Below are positions 16,726-24,596 of a stretch of 64,000 bases of DNA, piece by piece. The stretch spans positions 1,364,001 through 1,428,000 of the forward strand of contig CBDEGP010000002.1 in assembly GCA_965237875.1 (NCBI GenBank), in the 5' to 3' direction. The position numbers and the translations under genes are program-made. This stretch comes from DAOUJI01 sp965237875 (GTDB taxonomy: Bacteria; Chloroflexota; Dehalococcoidia; Lucifugimonadales; JAGWBF01). Position 1 is the first letter of the stretch, and each line of letters starts with the position of its first letter. The notes beneath the pieces are model-generated. The model ran no database searches and was not told the origin of the DNA. It was given only the letters and a program-made list of their open reading frames with translations.

Positions 16726-17892
16726 GTGGAGTGTGGCAGTCTGTACGAATTCCCGGTTGAGCGCTTCGATGTCGTCATTGTGGGAGGAGGGCCAGGCGGG
16801 CTTGCAGTCTCTCAGCAGTTGGCCGCGCGGCGCATTTCCAACGTTATACTCGAACGGGGAAACCATGCTGGGTGGATGTGGGGACAAGTCTACGACAGTC
16901 TGAGGCTGCACACCGGCAAGCACCTCAGCTCACTCCCTGGAATGTCATTTCCAGCGCGGACGTCCCTGTTTCCCACCCGATCGGAGTTCGCTGAGTATCT
17001 TGAGAGCTACGTGGATAAGTTTCAACTGCCTATCCGGACCGGGGTCGAAGCGACAGGACTTCAGCGGGAAAACGGCGGTTGGATAGTCGAAACCGATGCA
17101 GCCCGGTACCAGTCGAGCGCCGTCGTCGTTGCAACGGGAATTATGTCCTCACCGGTATTACCCGACTTCCATGGGACGTCCTCCTACGCCGCGCTAATGT
17201 TCCACAGCACGGAGTACAGGCGGCCCGACGAGCGCTTGGGGCGGTCGATATTGGTGGTAGGGATCGGGAACTCGGCAGCAGAGATCGCCTCGGAACTCGC
17301 CGACGAGGGGACAGAAGTCGCGGTATCGGTGCGGTCGGGCGCCAACGTCATTCCAAGAAGCATTGCGGGCATCCCGTCTCAATACTTCGGTTGGTCGATG
17401 TCTTGGCTCCCGGGACCGATGCAGCGGCGCATTGTGCGTGGGACTGGCCTGATTGGCAGTCTCCTAGGGCGCCGGCCTTCTAGTTTGTCGAGGAAGCAGG
17501 AATTCGACTCCTGTCAGGATGTGCCTGTCATCGGTCGTAAAATACTAGATCACATCAATGCAGGACGGGTGCGGCTGCTGCCCGGTGTGGCTGAATTGAG
17601 CGAAAACAGCGTGCACTTCACGGATGGGACTGAGTGGGTCGGCGACTCGGTGATGCTTGCGACCGGGTATCGTGCAGCAATCGAATGGATGGGTGCATAC
17701 GGCGCCAGAGATGGGTGTGGATTCGCCGACCGCAGGGACAGGGTGCGGAGCGCGAACCACCCAGACCTGTACTTCGTCGGCCACAATTACGACGGACGAG
17801 GAGGCCTTTACAATATCCGCATCGACGCCAATCGGATAGGACGGCTTATCGCACACAGGTCACTCCCAGTGGTAGTCGGCGAACGCCCATAG
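16726..17892 (+). CDS. YUCCA-like flavin-containing monooxygenase
   Basis: 388 residues. The FAD motif GGGPGG is at 20-25 and the NADPH motif VVGIGNSAAEIA is near residue 180. An FMO-type HSTEY sits between them, and LATGYR lies in the C-terminal part. The VRSGANVIPRS and PVIG...I..GRVRLLPGV segments follow the plant YUCCA layout. YUCCAs decarboxylate indole-3-pyruvate to indole-3-acetate; other class B monooxygenases N- or S-oxidise. GTG 16726 is the only good in-frame start, with no strong ribosome binding site. It lies 102 bp after the GH3 gene on the same strand. The 3' end overlaps a convergent gene by 33 bp. Confidence 0.85.
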   Translation: MECGSLYEFPVERFDVVIVGGGPGGLAVSQQLAARRISNVILERGNHAGWMWGQVYDSLRLHTGKHLSSLPGMSFPARTSLFPTRSEFAEYLESYVDKFQLPIRTGVEATGLQRENGGWIVETDAARYQSSAVVVATGIMSSPVLPDFHGTSSYAALMFHSTEYRRPDERLGRSILVVGIGNSAAEIASELADEGTEVAVSVRSGANVIPRSIAGIPSQYFGWSMSWLPGPMQRRIVRGTGLIGSLLGRRPSSLSRKQEFDSCQDVPVIGRKILDHINAGRVRLLPGVAELSENSVHFTDGTEWVGDSVMLATGYRAAIEWMGAYGARDGCGFADRRDRVRSANHPDLYFVGHNYDGRGGLYNIRIDANRIGRLIAHRSLPVVVGERP

Positions 17893-18279
17893 CGCGACTG
17901 CCAGGACCATGTGAAGCCAGATCGGAATGGTGCGTCTGAACCACCTTAACTCTGGGCGCAGTGCCATCGTCAGGACGTAACGCACAACCATCGCCGCAAA
18001 GTAGACCCAGGACAAGACCGCGAGGGACGGCGCCGCTCTGGCCCACCAGTCCGCCGTGAACAGTCCCTGGTCCCGGTAGACGTCGAACGTTATCACGGCC
18101 ATGACGGCCAGAAGCGCCAACTGTGCCGGCAATAGATATCTGTATGGCATGAGACCTGAGTACCAGTGCTCGTTGGACGGAAGCCACTGTGGAGCACGAG
18201 TCATGACCAGCGCCTGCCCAAACACGCGCAGGGCGAACAGCACAGTGCAAACCGCCAAAATCAGGAAACTGTAGGACAT
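17860..18279 (-). CDS. Four-helix membrane protein, unknown
   Basis: 139 residues from ATG 18279, with AGGAAAG immediately upstream. Four hydrophobic helices are clear, near residues 3-24, 47-67, 80-105 and 115-135. There is no recognised family and no cysteine or charged motif that suggests a cofactor. It converges with and overlaps the flavin monooxygenase 3' end by 33 bp. It may or may not belong functionally to the GH3 cluster. Confidence 0.6.
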   Translation of the reverse strand: MSYSFLILAVCTVLFALRVFGQALVMTRAPQWLPSNEHWYSGLMPYRYLLPAQLALLAVMAVITFDVYRDQGLFTADWWARAAPSLAVLSWVYFAAMVVRYVLTMALRPELRWFRRTIPIWLHMVLAVALWAFADYHWE

Positions 18280-18615
18280 CTTTCCTATGCAAACAATTCT
18301 ACCCAGGTTAGAGACTGCTTTCACTGGAATATTTTGTTCCCAATGTCCGAAACCTATGGATCGCCATTCGGATCCACTTCCGCTTATCCGCATTGATCCT
18401 CGCCCCGAAAACTTGTCCAGCTGGAAAGTTTGTTTTGTGGGCAGAAGTTGGAGACGAACATGTCTTCAAACAGCTCCCTGGACACCAAGGAAAGCCTTGC
18501 TCCCTCCACCCGCACCGGCGGAGCGTTGGAGAACCGTTTTTACTCCGAGTATCCGAAGATTGAATACCGTTTTCGTCCATATGTAATCAAAATCATAGGG
18601 AATAAAATCAATCAA

Positions 18616-18645
18616 TTGTCAAATATACATCCAAGAGTATATAAT
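18616..18645 (+). promoter_or_regulatory. Sigma70-like promoter for the second ABC importer
   Basis: TTGTCA (18616-18621), 18-bp spacer, TATAAT (18640-18645) in an AT-rich patch, about 55 bp before the lipoprotein start at 18701, which has GGGGGG as ribosome binding site. The rest of the gap 18280-18615 shows nothing recognisable. Confidence 0.7.
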
Positions 18646-18700
18646 CTGGGAAATTTTACCAGGAACCACGAGACAGATTTGATCAAAAGGGGGGCACGTA

Positions 18701-20590
18701 ATGGCGAAATGGATTATTAAACCCTGGTTCGTGCCCATTGTGGCCATTGCGATGCTATTAGCCGTGTCCGCAGCCTGCGGCGGAGATGCCGCAACCGAGA
18801 CGCCCACTGCCACAGTAGCTCCTACTGCAACCACGGCGGCGCCTACGGCCACGGATACACCTGTGCCGACGGCCGCCACGACTTCACCCACGGCTACTAC
18901 ACCGCCTTCAGCTACGAATACGCCTGTGCCGACAGCTACGCCTGAGGTTATGAAGGGCGGGGTAGCGGATATGTCCTTTGTGCAGGAAGGCAGGGTTGGA
19001 GGCCTGTCTCTCCCCATGTACAACTACTCCTACTCCTCACACTGGGACCTGCACGCAGCCAACGCGCTGGACTCCACCCGTGGCGCCAGATCCATGTTCA
19101 ACGGCCTGGTGCACTACTCCTTTCAGGACCCACGGATAGTCATCTGCGACCTGTGCGAAAGCTGGACCCTAGCCGATGACGGCTTGACCTACACCTTCAA
19201 CATCAACCCTGGGGCCAGCTGGTCCAACGGGGAGCCCGTCACTGCGGAGGACGTGGTGTTCAGCCTGGACAGGATGGTGGACCCGAATGCTGTCAGGCCC
19301 AGGACCTCCGCCCTGAAGCCCTACTATGAGAGCTCCAAGGTGATAGATGAGAAAACCCTGGAGCTCACGACCAAGTTCCCGGCCGCGGCTTTCCTCAAGT
19401 TTCTGGCGCTGGACTACATGGTGATACACAACAAGAAGCACGTGGAATCGTTGGACCCGGAGAGACTAGACCTGTTCGACGGTGTGCTGGGTTCGGGCGC
19501 CTTCGTCCCGGCGGGGTCCCGGGTTGGAGAGGCGTGGACACTTGAAAGAAACCCCAACTACTGGAAAGAGGGCCTGCCTTTCCTGGACAAAGTCGAGGTC
19601 ATCGTCGTCCGGGGCCGAAGCAACCAGTTGGCGTCGATGCTGACAGAGCAGGCGCTGGGGTCGCTGCAATCCGGCGGCGGCGTTAACGTCGCGACCCAGC
19701 CTGAAGCGGTAGAGCAATCAGGGGGTAAGCTGCGGCCCACCACCGCTTACGTGGGTCCCGTCGCGGCATGGGTCAACCATCTAATACCGCCCTTCGATGA
19801 CAAGAGAGTGAGGCGAGCCGCCTTCCTGCTCATCAACCGCGAGGAGATGAATCAGGGTGTTTTCGGAGGGGGCATGTCACCAGGCTCCTTCTTCGGGCCG
19901 GGGGTGGCCCATTCAGGAGAAGAGATAGCCGAGTGGGAGGGGTACCGGACTAACCCCGACGGCTCCAAGCTCCAAGAGGACATTGACACCGCCGTGGCTC
20001 TGTTGAGAGAGGCCGGGTACAGCGAAAACAATCGATTGAAGTTCACCCTCATGATCACGAATGTAGGCGACAACCCTCTCGGCGCAACCTTCCTCAAGCA
20101 GCAGTTCGAGCGCAGCGGCGTGGTAGAAGCGGAAATCGAGCCGGTTGAAAGCGGGGTCGGCCTTGCCCGGCAGACGGCGGGAGATTTCCAGATGACCTAT
20201 CGGAGGACCGCCGTATCGACCGACGACCCTGATGGGGTCTTCCTGCCCATTTATCTGCCCGGAGGGGGAGAGAACCCTCATGGGTACCTGGACCCCAGGA
20301 TAAAGGAAATCTTCGACAGCCAGACCAAGGAGTTCGACCCTGCCACACGGCGCGAGTTGCTCAGGGAGGCCGACAACATACTCAGGCAAGGGGAGAGCCA
20401 TTTTCTCACAATCGGGAACACATCCAGCTTCGGAGTGTGGAGCGTCAAGCTTCGGAATATGGGTCTGTGGGAGGGGCAGTGGGGCGAGTACCTGCGTCCC
20501 ATTGACATGCTGGCCGGAATGGAGCACGTCTGGATAGACGAGGACGCCCCGCTATACGATCCTGCCACACCGTACCCCAATATAGACTAA
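18701..20590 (+). CDS. ABC transporter substrate-binding lipoprotein, family 5
   Basis: 629 residues. The lipoprotein signal ends VSAA|C26, followed by a Thr/Pro/Ala linker of about 55 residues (TPTATVAPTATTAAPTATDT...), typical of lipoproteins anchored outside the cell in Chloroflexota. The SBP_bac_5 domain has SWSNGEPVTAEDVVFSLDRM as hallmark. It binds an oligopeptide or similar solute and feeds the permeases at 20786 and 21775. It is driven by the promoter at 18616. A stem-loop after the gene may raise its level over the permeases. Confidence 0.92.
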   Translation: MAKWIIKPWFVPIVAIAMLLAVSAACGGDAATETPTATVAPTATTAAPTATDTPVPTAATTSPTATTPPSATNTPVPTATPEVMKGGVADMSFVQEGRVGGLSLPMYNYSYSSHWDLHAANALDSTRGARSMFNGLVHYSFQDPRIVICDLCESWTLADDGLTYTFNINPGASWSNGEPVTAEDVVFSLDRMVDPNAVRPRTSALKPYYESSKVIDEKTLELTTKFPAAAFLKFLALDYMVIHNKKHVESLDPERLDLFDGVLGSGAFVPAGSRVGEAWTLERNPNYWKEGLPFLDKVEVIVVRGRSNQLASMLTEQALGSLQSGGGVNVATQPEAVEQSGGKLRPTTAYVGPVAAWVNHLIPPFDDKRVRRAAFLLINREEMNQGVFGGGMSPGSFFGPGVAHSGEEIAEWEGYRTNPDGSKLQEDIDTAVALLREAGYSENNRLKFTLMITNVGDNPLGATFLKQQFERSGVVEAEIEPVESGVGLARQTAGDFQMTYRRTAVSTDDPDGVFLPIYLPGGGENPHGYLDPRIKEIFDSQTKEFDPATRRELLREADNILRQGESHFLTIGNTSSFGVWSVKLRNMGLWEGQWGEYLRPIDMLAGMEHVWIDEDAPLYDPATPYPNID

Positions 20591-20617
20591 TCCCGGCGGG
20601 ACATAAATGTGAATTCG

Positions 20618-20660
20618 ATCAAGACCCCTGCCAGCTTATCGCGCCGTCAGGGGTCTTGAT
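20618..20660 (+). promoter_or_regulatory. 13-bp perfect stem-loop after the binding-protein gene
   Basis: ATCAAGACCCCTG (20618-20630) and CAGGGGTCTTGAT (20648-20660) form a perfect 13-bp stem with a 17-nt loop. No T-run follows. Between a binding protein and its permeases such stems usually protect the upstream mRNA or partly attenuate, giving more receptor than channel. Confidence 0.6.
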
Positions 20661-20785
20661 AATCCATGTGCCATTTGATTGGCATTGATCGCATACAATA
20701 ATATCGAACATCTTTCCCAGTCAGCGGCTGCATGTAGGACGTTCAAGGGACCCTTCAACCGATAAGACCACCTAAGGTACGAGGG

Positions 20786-21751
20786 ATGCAAGCTTATTTC
20801 GCCAAAAGGGTGCTCCTATTCATTCCCACCCTGATAATCGTCTCTTTTGCCGCCTTCTTTATCGTTAATATCCTCCCCGGTGACCCGGCCTTATTCCTCC
20901 TTGCAGGAGGTGAGACGGGAGGAGAAGGCGGCGTTGACCCCGTTGAATACGAAAAGCTGCGTCGCAAGCTAGGGACAGATAGGCCCATCCTGGTCCGGTA
21001 TGCGGACTGGTCATGGGGCGTGCTGCGTGGAGATCTTGGCAGCTCTCTGCAGACCAAGAACCCAGTCACCAACGAGATGAAACGCAGGTTCCCCATGACC
21101 CTTCAGCTTGCAGTGATGGCCATTCTCATTTCTATGATAGTCGCTGTGCCGCTGGGCGTTTTATCCGCGGTGAAGCAGGACTCTCGGTTTGATTACGGCA
21201 GTAAAGCGTTTACCATCCTCTTCCTGGCAGCGCCTACCTTCTGGGTGGCCCTGGTGCTGCAGGTGGGTCTTGTCAGATGGGCCGGGTGGCTGCCTCCGCT
21301 GCTTTATGTCGACCCCTGGTCCGACCCCCTGATCAACCTGGAAATACTGATCTTTCCAGCGGTCGTGCTGGGACTCCACGACACCGCATTCATAGCCCGC
21401 TTGACCCGCTCCTCTATGCTGGAAGTCCTACGAGAGGACTACGTCAGGACCGCCAGGGCCAAGGGGTTGGTTGAGGCCGTGGTAATCTTCCGGCATAGCC
21501 TCAAAAACGCCTTCCTCCCAGTGCTTACCGTGTCTGGCTGGAGGTTTGCCAGCCTCCTGGGAGGCATCGTGATAATAGAGAGGGTATTCAACCTGCCAGG
21601 AATGGGACAGTTGCTGATAACCGGCCTTGAACATCGGGACCTGCCTGTCATTCAATCACTGATCCTCCTACCCGCCCTGGCGGTTATGGTGGTGAACCTG
21701 ACGGTAGACCTGCTCTACGGCTGGCTGGACCCCCGGGTCCGTTTCACGTAG
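20786..21751 (+). CDS. ABC transporter permease, DppB type
   Basis: 321 residues. The N-terminus follows the DppB pattern (AKRVLLFIPTLIIVSFAAFFIV...LPGDPA), with about six membrane helices and the EAA loop DYVRTARAKGL. The C-terminus DLLYGWLDPRVRF is the family hallmark. It pairs with the DppC-type subunit 23 bp downstream and the lipoprotein upstream. ATPase subunits are not encoded in the window and must be supplied from elsewhere. Confidence 0.92.
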   Translation: MQAYFAKRVLLFIPTLIIVSFAAFFIVNILPGDPALFLLAGGETGGEGGVDPVEYEKLRRKLGTDRPILVRYADWSWGVLRGDLGSSLQTKNPVTNEMKRRFPMTLQLAVMAILISMIVAVPLGVLSAVKQDSRFDYGSKAFTILFLAAPTFWVALVLQVGLVRWAGWLPPLLYVDPWSDPLINLEILIFPAVVLGLHDTAFIARLTRSSMLEVLREDYVRTARAKGLVEAVVIFRHSLKNAFLPVLTVSGWRFASLLGGIVIIERVFNLPGMGQLLITGLEHRDLPVIQSLILLPALAVMVVNLTVDLLYGWLDPRVRFT

Positions 21752-21774
21752 TAGACTAACGCCACTGGAGGATT

Positions 21775-22692
21775 ATGTTAAACGGGCGAAGAGACAGTGA
21801 GGCGACCCTCCCCAGGTTTGGGGGTGGGTTGCTGCGTGCGTGGGCCCCGGCTAAGGCGGTGTGGGACTTCTCCAAGAGAAAGCCTGTGGGGGCTTTTGGG
21901 GCCTTCATACTGCTGGCTTTGGTGGTGATCGCCGTTTTCGCTCCTCTCCTCGCGCCTCAGGACCCCTACGAGCTCAACGCACGGCAGGCATGGGCTGCTC
22001 CGGGAACAAGCGGCCACGTCCTGGGGACCGATGAGGGCGGTCGAGACAACATGAGCCGCCTTCTTTATGGCGCCAGAGTCTCTCTTCATGTGGGTGTCAT
22101 GAGCGTCCTCGTAGGGATAACTGTAGGAGCGCTAATGGGAATCGTCAGCGCCTACGTCGGAGGGGCATTCGACCTGATATTCCAACGGGTCATCGATGCC
22201 TTCATGGCTTTCCCGGGGATAATCCTTGCCTTGGGCATCGTGGCCATCCTTGGCGCCTCTGTGTGGAACGTTATCTGGGCCCTGTCTTTCTTCCTAGCGC
22301 CGGGGACGGCACGAACCCTCCGGTCCCAGGTTCTGAGCATCAAAGAGATGGACTACATGTTAGCCGCTAAGGCCGTGGGCGTCTCTCCAGTACGCATCAT
22401 CTTCCGACATATCATGCCCAACTGTCTGGCCGTCTATATGATTCTCGCCTCCCTGACCCTCGGCACCGCTATCACGGCGGAAGCCTCCCTTAGCTTCCTG
22501 GGGCTTGGGGTGCCTATCACGACAGCTACGTGGGGCGGCATGTTGAACTCTGCAAGCGCCGATTTCCTACTGGTAGCGCAGTGGGCGCCCATAGCGCCGG
22601 GCGTAGCCATAGCCCTGGCTGTGTACGGCGCCAACCTGTTCGGCGATGCCATGCGTGACGTGCTCGACCCTCGGCTCCGGGGCGCCCGCTAA
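21775..22692 (+). CDS. ABC transporter permease, DppC type
   Basis: 305 residues; N-terminal helix, LAPQDPYELNA motif, five further helices with EAA loop AAKAVGVSPVRIIFRH, and C-terminus DVLDPRLRG. It is the partner of the DppB protein 23 bp upstream (GGAGG before ATG 21775). It is clearly paralogous to the permease at 7-873, with the same blocks RKPVGAFGAF / RQPVGAFSAV and IDAFMAFPGIILA / IDALMAFPNLILA. Confidence 0.92.
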   Translation: MLNGRRDSEATLPRFGGGLLRAWAPAKAVWDFSKRKPVGAFGAFILLALVVIAVFAPLLAPQDPYELNARQAWAAPGTSGHVLGTDEGGRDNMSRLLYGARVSLHVGVMSVLVGITVGALMGIVSAYVGGAFDLIFQRVIDAFMAFPGIILALGIVAILGASVWNVIWALSFFLAPGTARTLRSQVLSIKEMDYMLAAKAVGVSPVRIIFRHIMPNCLAVYMILASLTLGTAITAEASLSFLGLGVPITTATWGGMLNSASADFLLVAQWAPIAPGVAIALAVYGANLFGDAMRDVLDPRLRGAR

Positions 22693-22731
22693 ACCCTTAT
22701 CCGTCTCCCTGAACCGACAAAGCAACCGCCC

Positions 22732-23036
22732 TTGGCCACTATTCGAGTCTGCCTTTGCCGGGAGCGGGGCGTCAGGCTCTTTGTCCTTCCACCCCGCTCA
22801 CCCAAGCTGAGCGGCCACGTAGAGCGGGCGCAGAGGACTCATACGGAGGAGTTTTATGAACTCTATGAGGGCGACTTGGAGACGGCCCCCTTGAATCAGG
22901 CCCTACTGCCTGGGAGCAGGTCTACAACACCATCAGGCCCCACCTGTCCCTGGACGGACTGACCCCAGCGGAGCATCTTGAAAGACGCCACACTGAACTC
23001 TTGGTCTCCAACAATAATCTGCCTCATACGTATTGA
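22732..23036 (+). pseudogene. IS481/IS3-like transposase C-terminal relic
   Basis: Integrase-core residues are plain: RLFVLPPRSPKLSGHVERAQ, THTEEFYELYEGDLE, then in another frame WEQVYNTIRPHLSLDGLTPA. A frameshift lies near 22905. The DDE domain's N-terminal part and the helix-turn-helix are missing, and no inverted repeats are seen. The frame ends at TGA 23034-23036. Confidence 0.75.
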
Positions 23037-23050
23037 ACGAGTACGGCCCC

Positions 23051-23079
23051 TTGACGGCGACTCATCGTGTAATTATGAT
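23051..23079 (+). promoter_or_regulatory. Sigma70-like promoter with long leader
   Basis: TTGACG (23051-23056), 17-bp spacer, TATGAT (23074-23079). It lies just after the transposase relic, about 220 bp before the phosphonoacetate-hydrolase-like gene. The leader shows no riboswitch that I can recognise. Confidence 0.55.
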
Positions 23080-23305
23080 CACGAGGCGGCTCTGTGACAC
23101 GAGCCCTAAATGCCCATACACTTCCCAGAGCCTAACCCAGATGATCAACATCAACCACCGGACCAATCGAATCGGCTGCTCAACTGTTCCCCCTCCCATG
23201 AGGACAATCCCTCTCTGCGGCAAGTCTATACTCCCGTTCGAGCCGTCGCTCCGCCGCTAAAGTCCCCTGATAGGCGTGCCAGTCTACCCGTTGCCAGGTC
23301 CGCAT

Positions 23306-24406
23306 ATGAACACACCTACAGTGATTATATGTATCGATGGACTCGATCCTGAGTACCTCGAGGCGTGCGAGGCGCCCAATCTGCGGGAGTTGTCCAAGAA
23401 GGGGCTCCACACGACGGGCCGGTGCATGATGCCATCGGTGACCAACGTAAACAACGTCTCCCTAGTCACCGCCAGCTATCCGGACGTCCACGGAATATGC
23501 TCGAACTTCTGGTTCGACCCTGGACGGGGCGAAGGGACCTACCTCGAATCAGGGGAATATATCCTAGCGGAAACCATCTTTCAGAAGGCGCAAAAACAGG
23601 GGAAGTCCTCTGTACTAGTTACGTCCAAAGATAAGCTGCGCACCTTGCTGGGCGACGGCGCCGCCATCGCCGTTTCATCGGAACAGCCACCGGACTGGGT
23701 CGTCGCAGGCGTCGGCCCATCGCCCGAGATATACTCGCTCGAGGTCAACGGTTGGGCCATCCGAGCGGCCGGCTACATCATGTCGCAACGCCCCGCCGAC
23801 CTTGTATACATCACTACCACCGACTACGCCATGCACACGTATGCACCGGACCATCCCCAGTCCCAGAGGCACCTCTCCATCATGGATGAGGCAATCGGTG
23901 AGTTGGTCGAGGCCCACCCGGACATGACCCTTCTGGTCACCGCGGACCACGGCATGTCTCGGAAGTCTCGGATGGTGGACCTTGCGCGCGTCCTGACAAA
24001 CCGGCGGATCAGGGCTCACGCGGCGCCCATAATCAAGGACCGGTACGTGGTGCACCACGCCAATTTGGGAGGCTGCATGTACTTGTACCTTCAACCTCGC
24101 GACCTTGCCGAAGCCCTGAAAGTGATAAGGGAAACGCCCGGTGTAGAGGATGCCATCTCCAGGGAAGAAGCCGTGGCAAGATTCAGGCTGCGCGGCGAGC
24201 GCATCGGCGATATCGTCGTGACAGGGGAAGAGGATGTAGTATTCGGGGACGCGACGGAGGTGGCGATGCCGCCCAACCTGCGTACCCACGGCTCCACCCA
24301 CGAGGGCCTGGTCCCGCTGATAGCGTACAACGGCGACTTCGCCGGGTTTTCCTTTGAGGAAAACCGGGACATTGGTCGGTACGTCTCTGAAAGGGTACTG
24401 GCATAA
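23306..24406 (+). CDS. Phosphonoacetate hydrolase-like alkaline-phosphatase-superfamily enzyme
   Basis: 366 residues from ATG 23306. The residues follow PhnA: an early metal Asp (ICIDGLD, residues 8-14), the nucleophile Thr in PSVTNVNNVSLVT, SNFWFDP, VTSKDKLRTLLG, TTDYAMHTYAPD (metal D and H), TADHGMS (D and H), YVVHH, and a C-terminal RTHGSTHEG with another His. PhnA hydrolyses phosphonoacetate to acetate and phosphate by cleaving the C-P bond. Related phosphodiesterases share the fold, but the whole-length match favours the phosphonoacetate group. No phn regulator or transporter lies beside it. ATG 23306 is preferred to the upstream GTG 23276 because the conserved protein begins there. Confidence 0.78.
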   Translation: MNTPTVIICIDGLDPEYLEACEAPNLRELSKKGLHTTGRCMMPSVTNVNNVSLVTASYPDVHGICSNFWFDPGRGEGTYLESGEYILAETIFQKAQKQGKSSVLVTSKDKLRTLLGDGAAIAVSSEQPPDWVVAGVGPSPEIYSLEVNGWAIRAAGYIMSQRPADLVYITTTDYAMHTYAPDHPQSQRHLSIMDEAIGELVEAHPDMTLLVTADHGMSRKSRMVDLARVLTNRRIRAHAAPIIKDRYVVHHANLGGCMYLYLQPRDLAEALKVIRETPGVEDAISREEAVARFRLRGERIGDIVVTGEEDVVFGDATEVAMPPNLRTHGSTHEGLVPLIAYNGDFAGFSFEENRDIGRYVSERVLA

Positions 24407-24596
24407 TTGGACAGGTGGATAAGTGAGGTGGAGGGAGTTGACCACAAGGGGTGTCGGATGCGGTGCCGCCATAAAAATGGTAGGTTTGGGTGCACCAAAA
24501 GGACTTCCTTTGGAAGCGTCTGAAGACGCACCTGACATCTTTGTATGAGGGGACAGTTCAAACCGGAACCGTTCAGAGACCTGAAGGAGGAACGAT

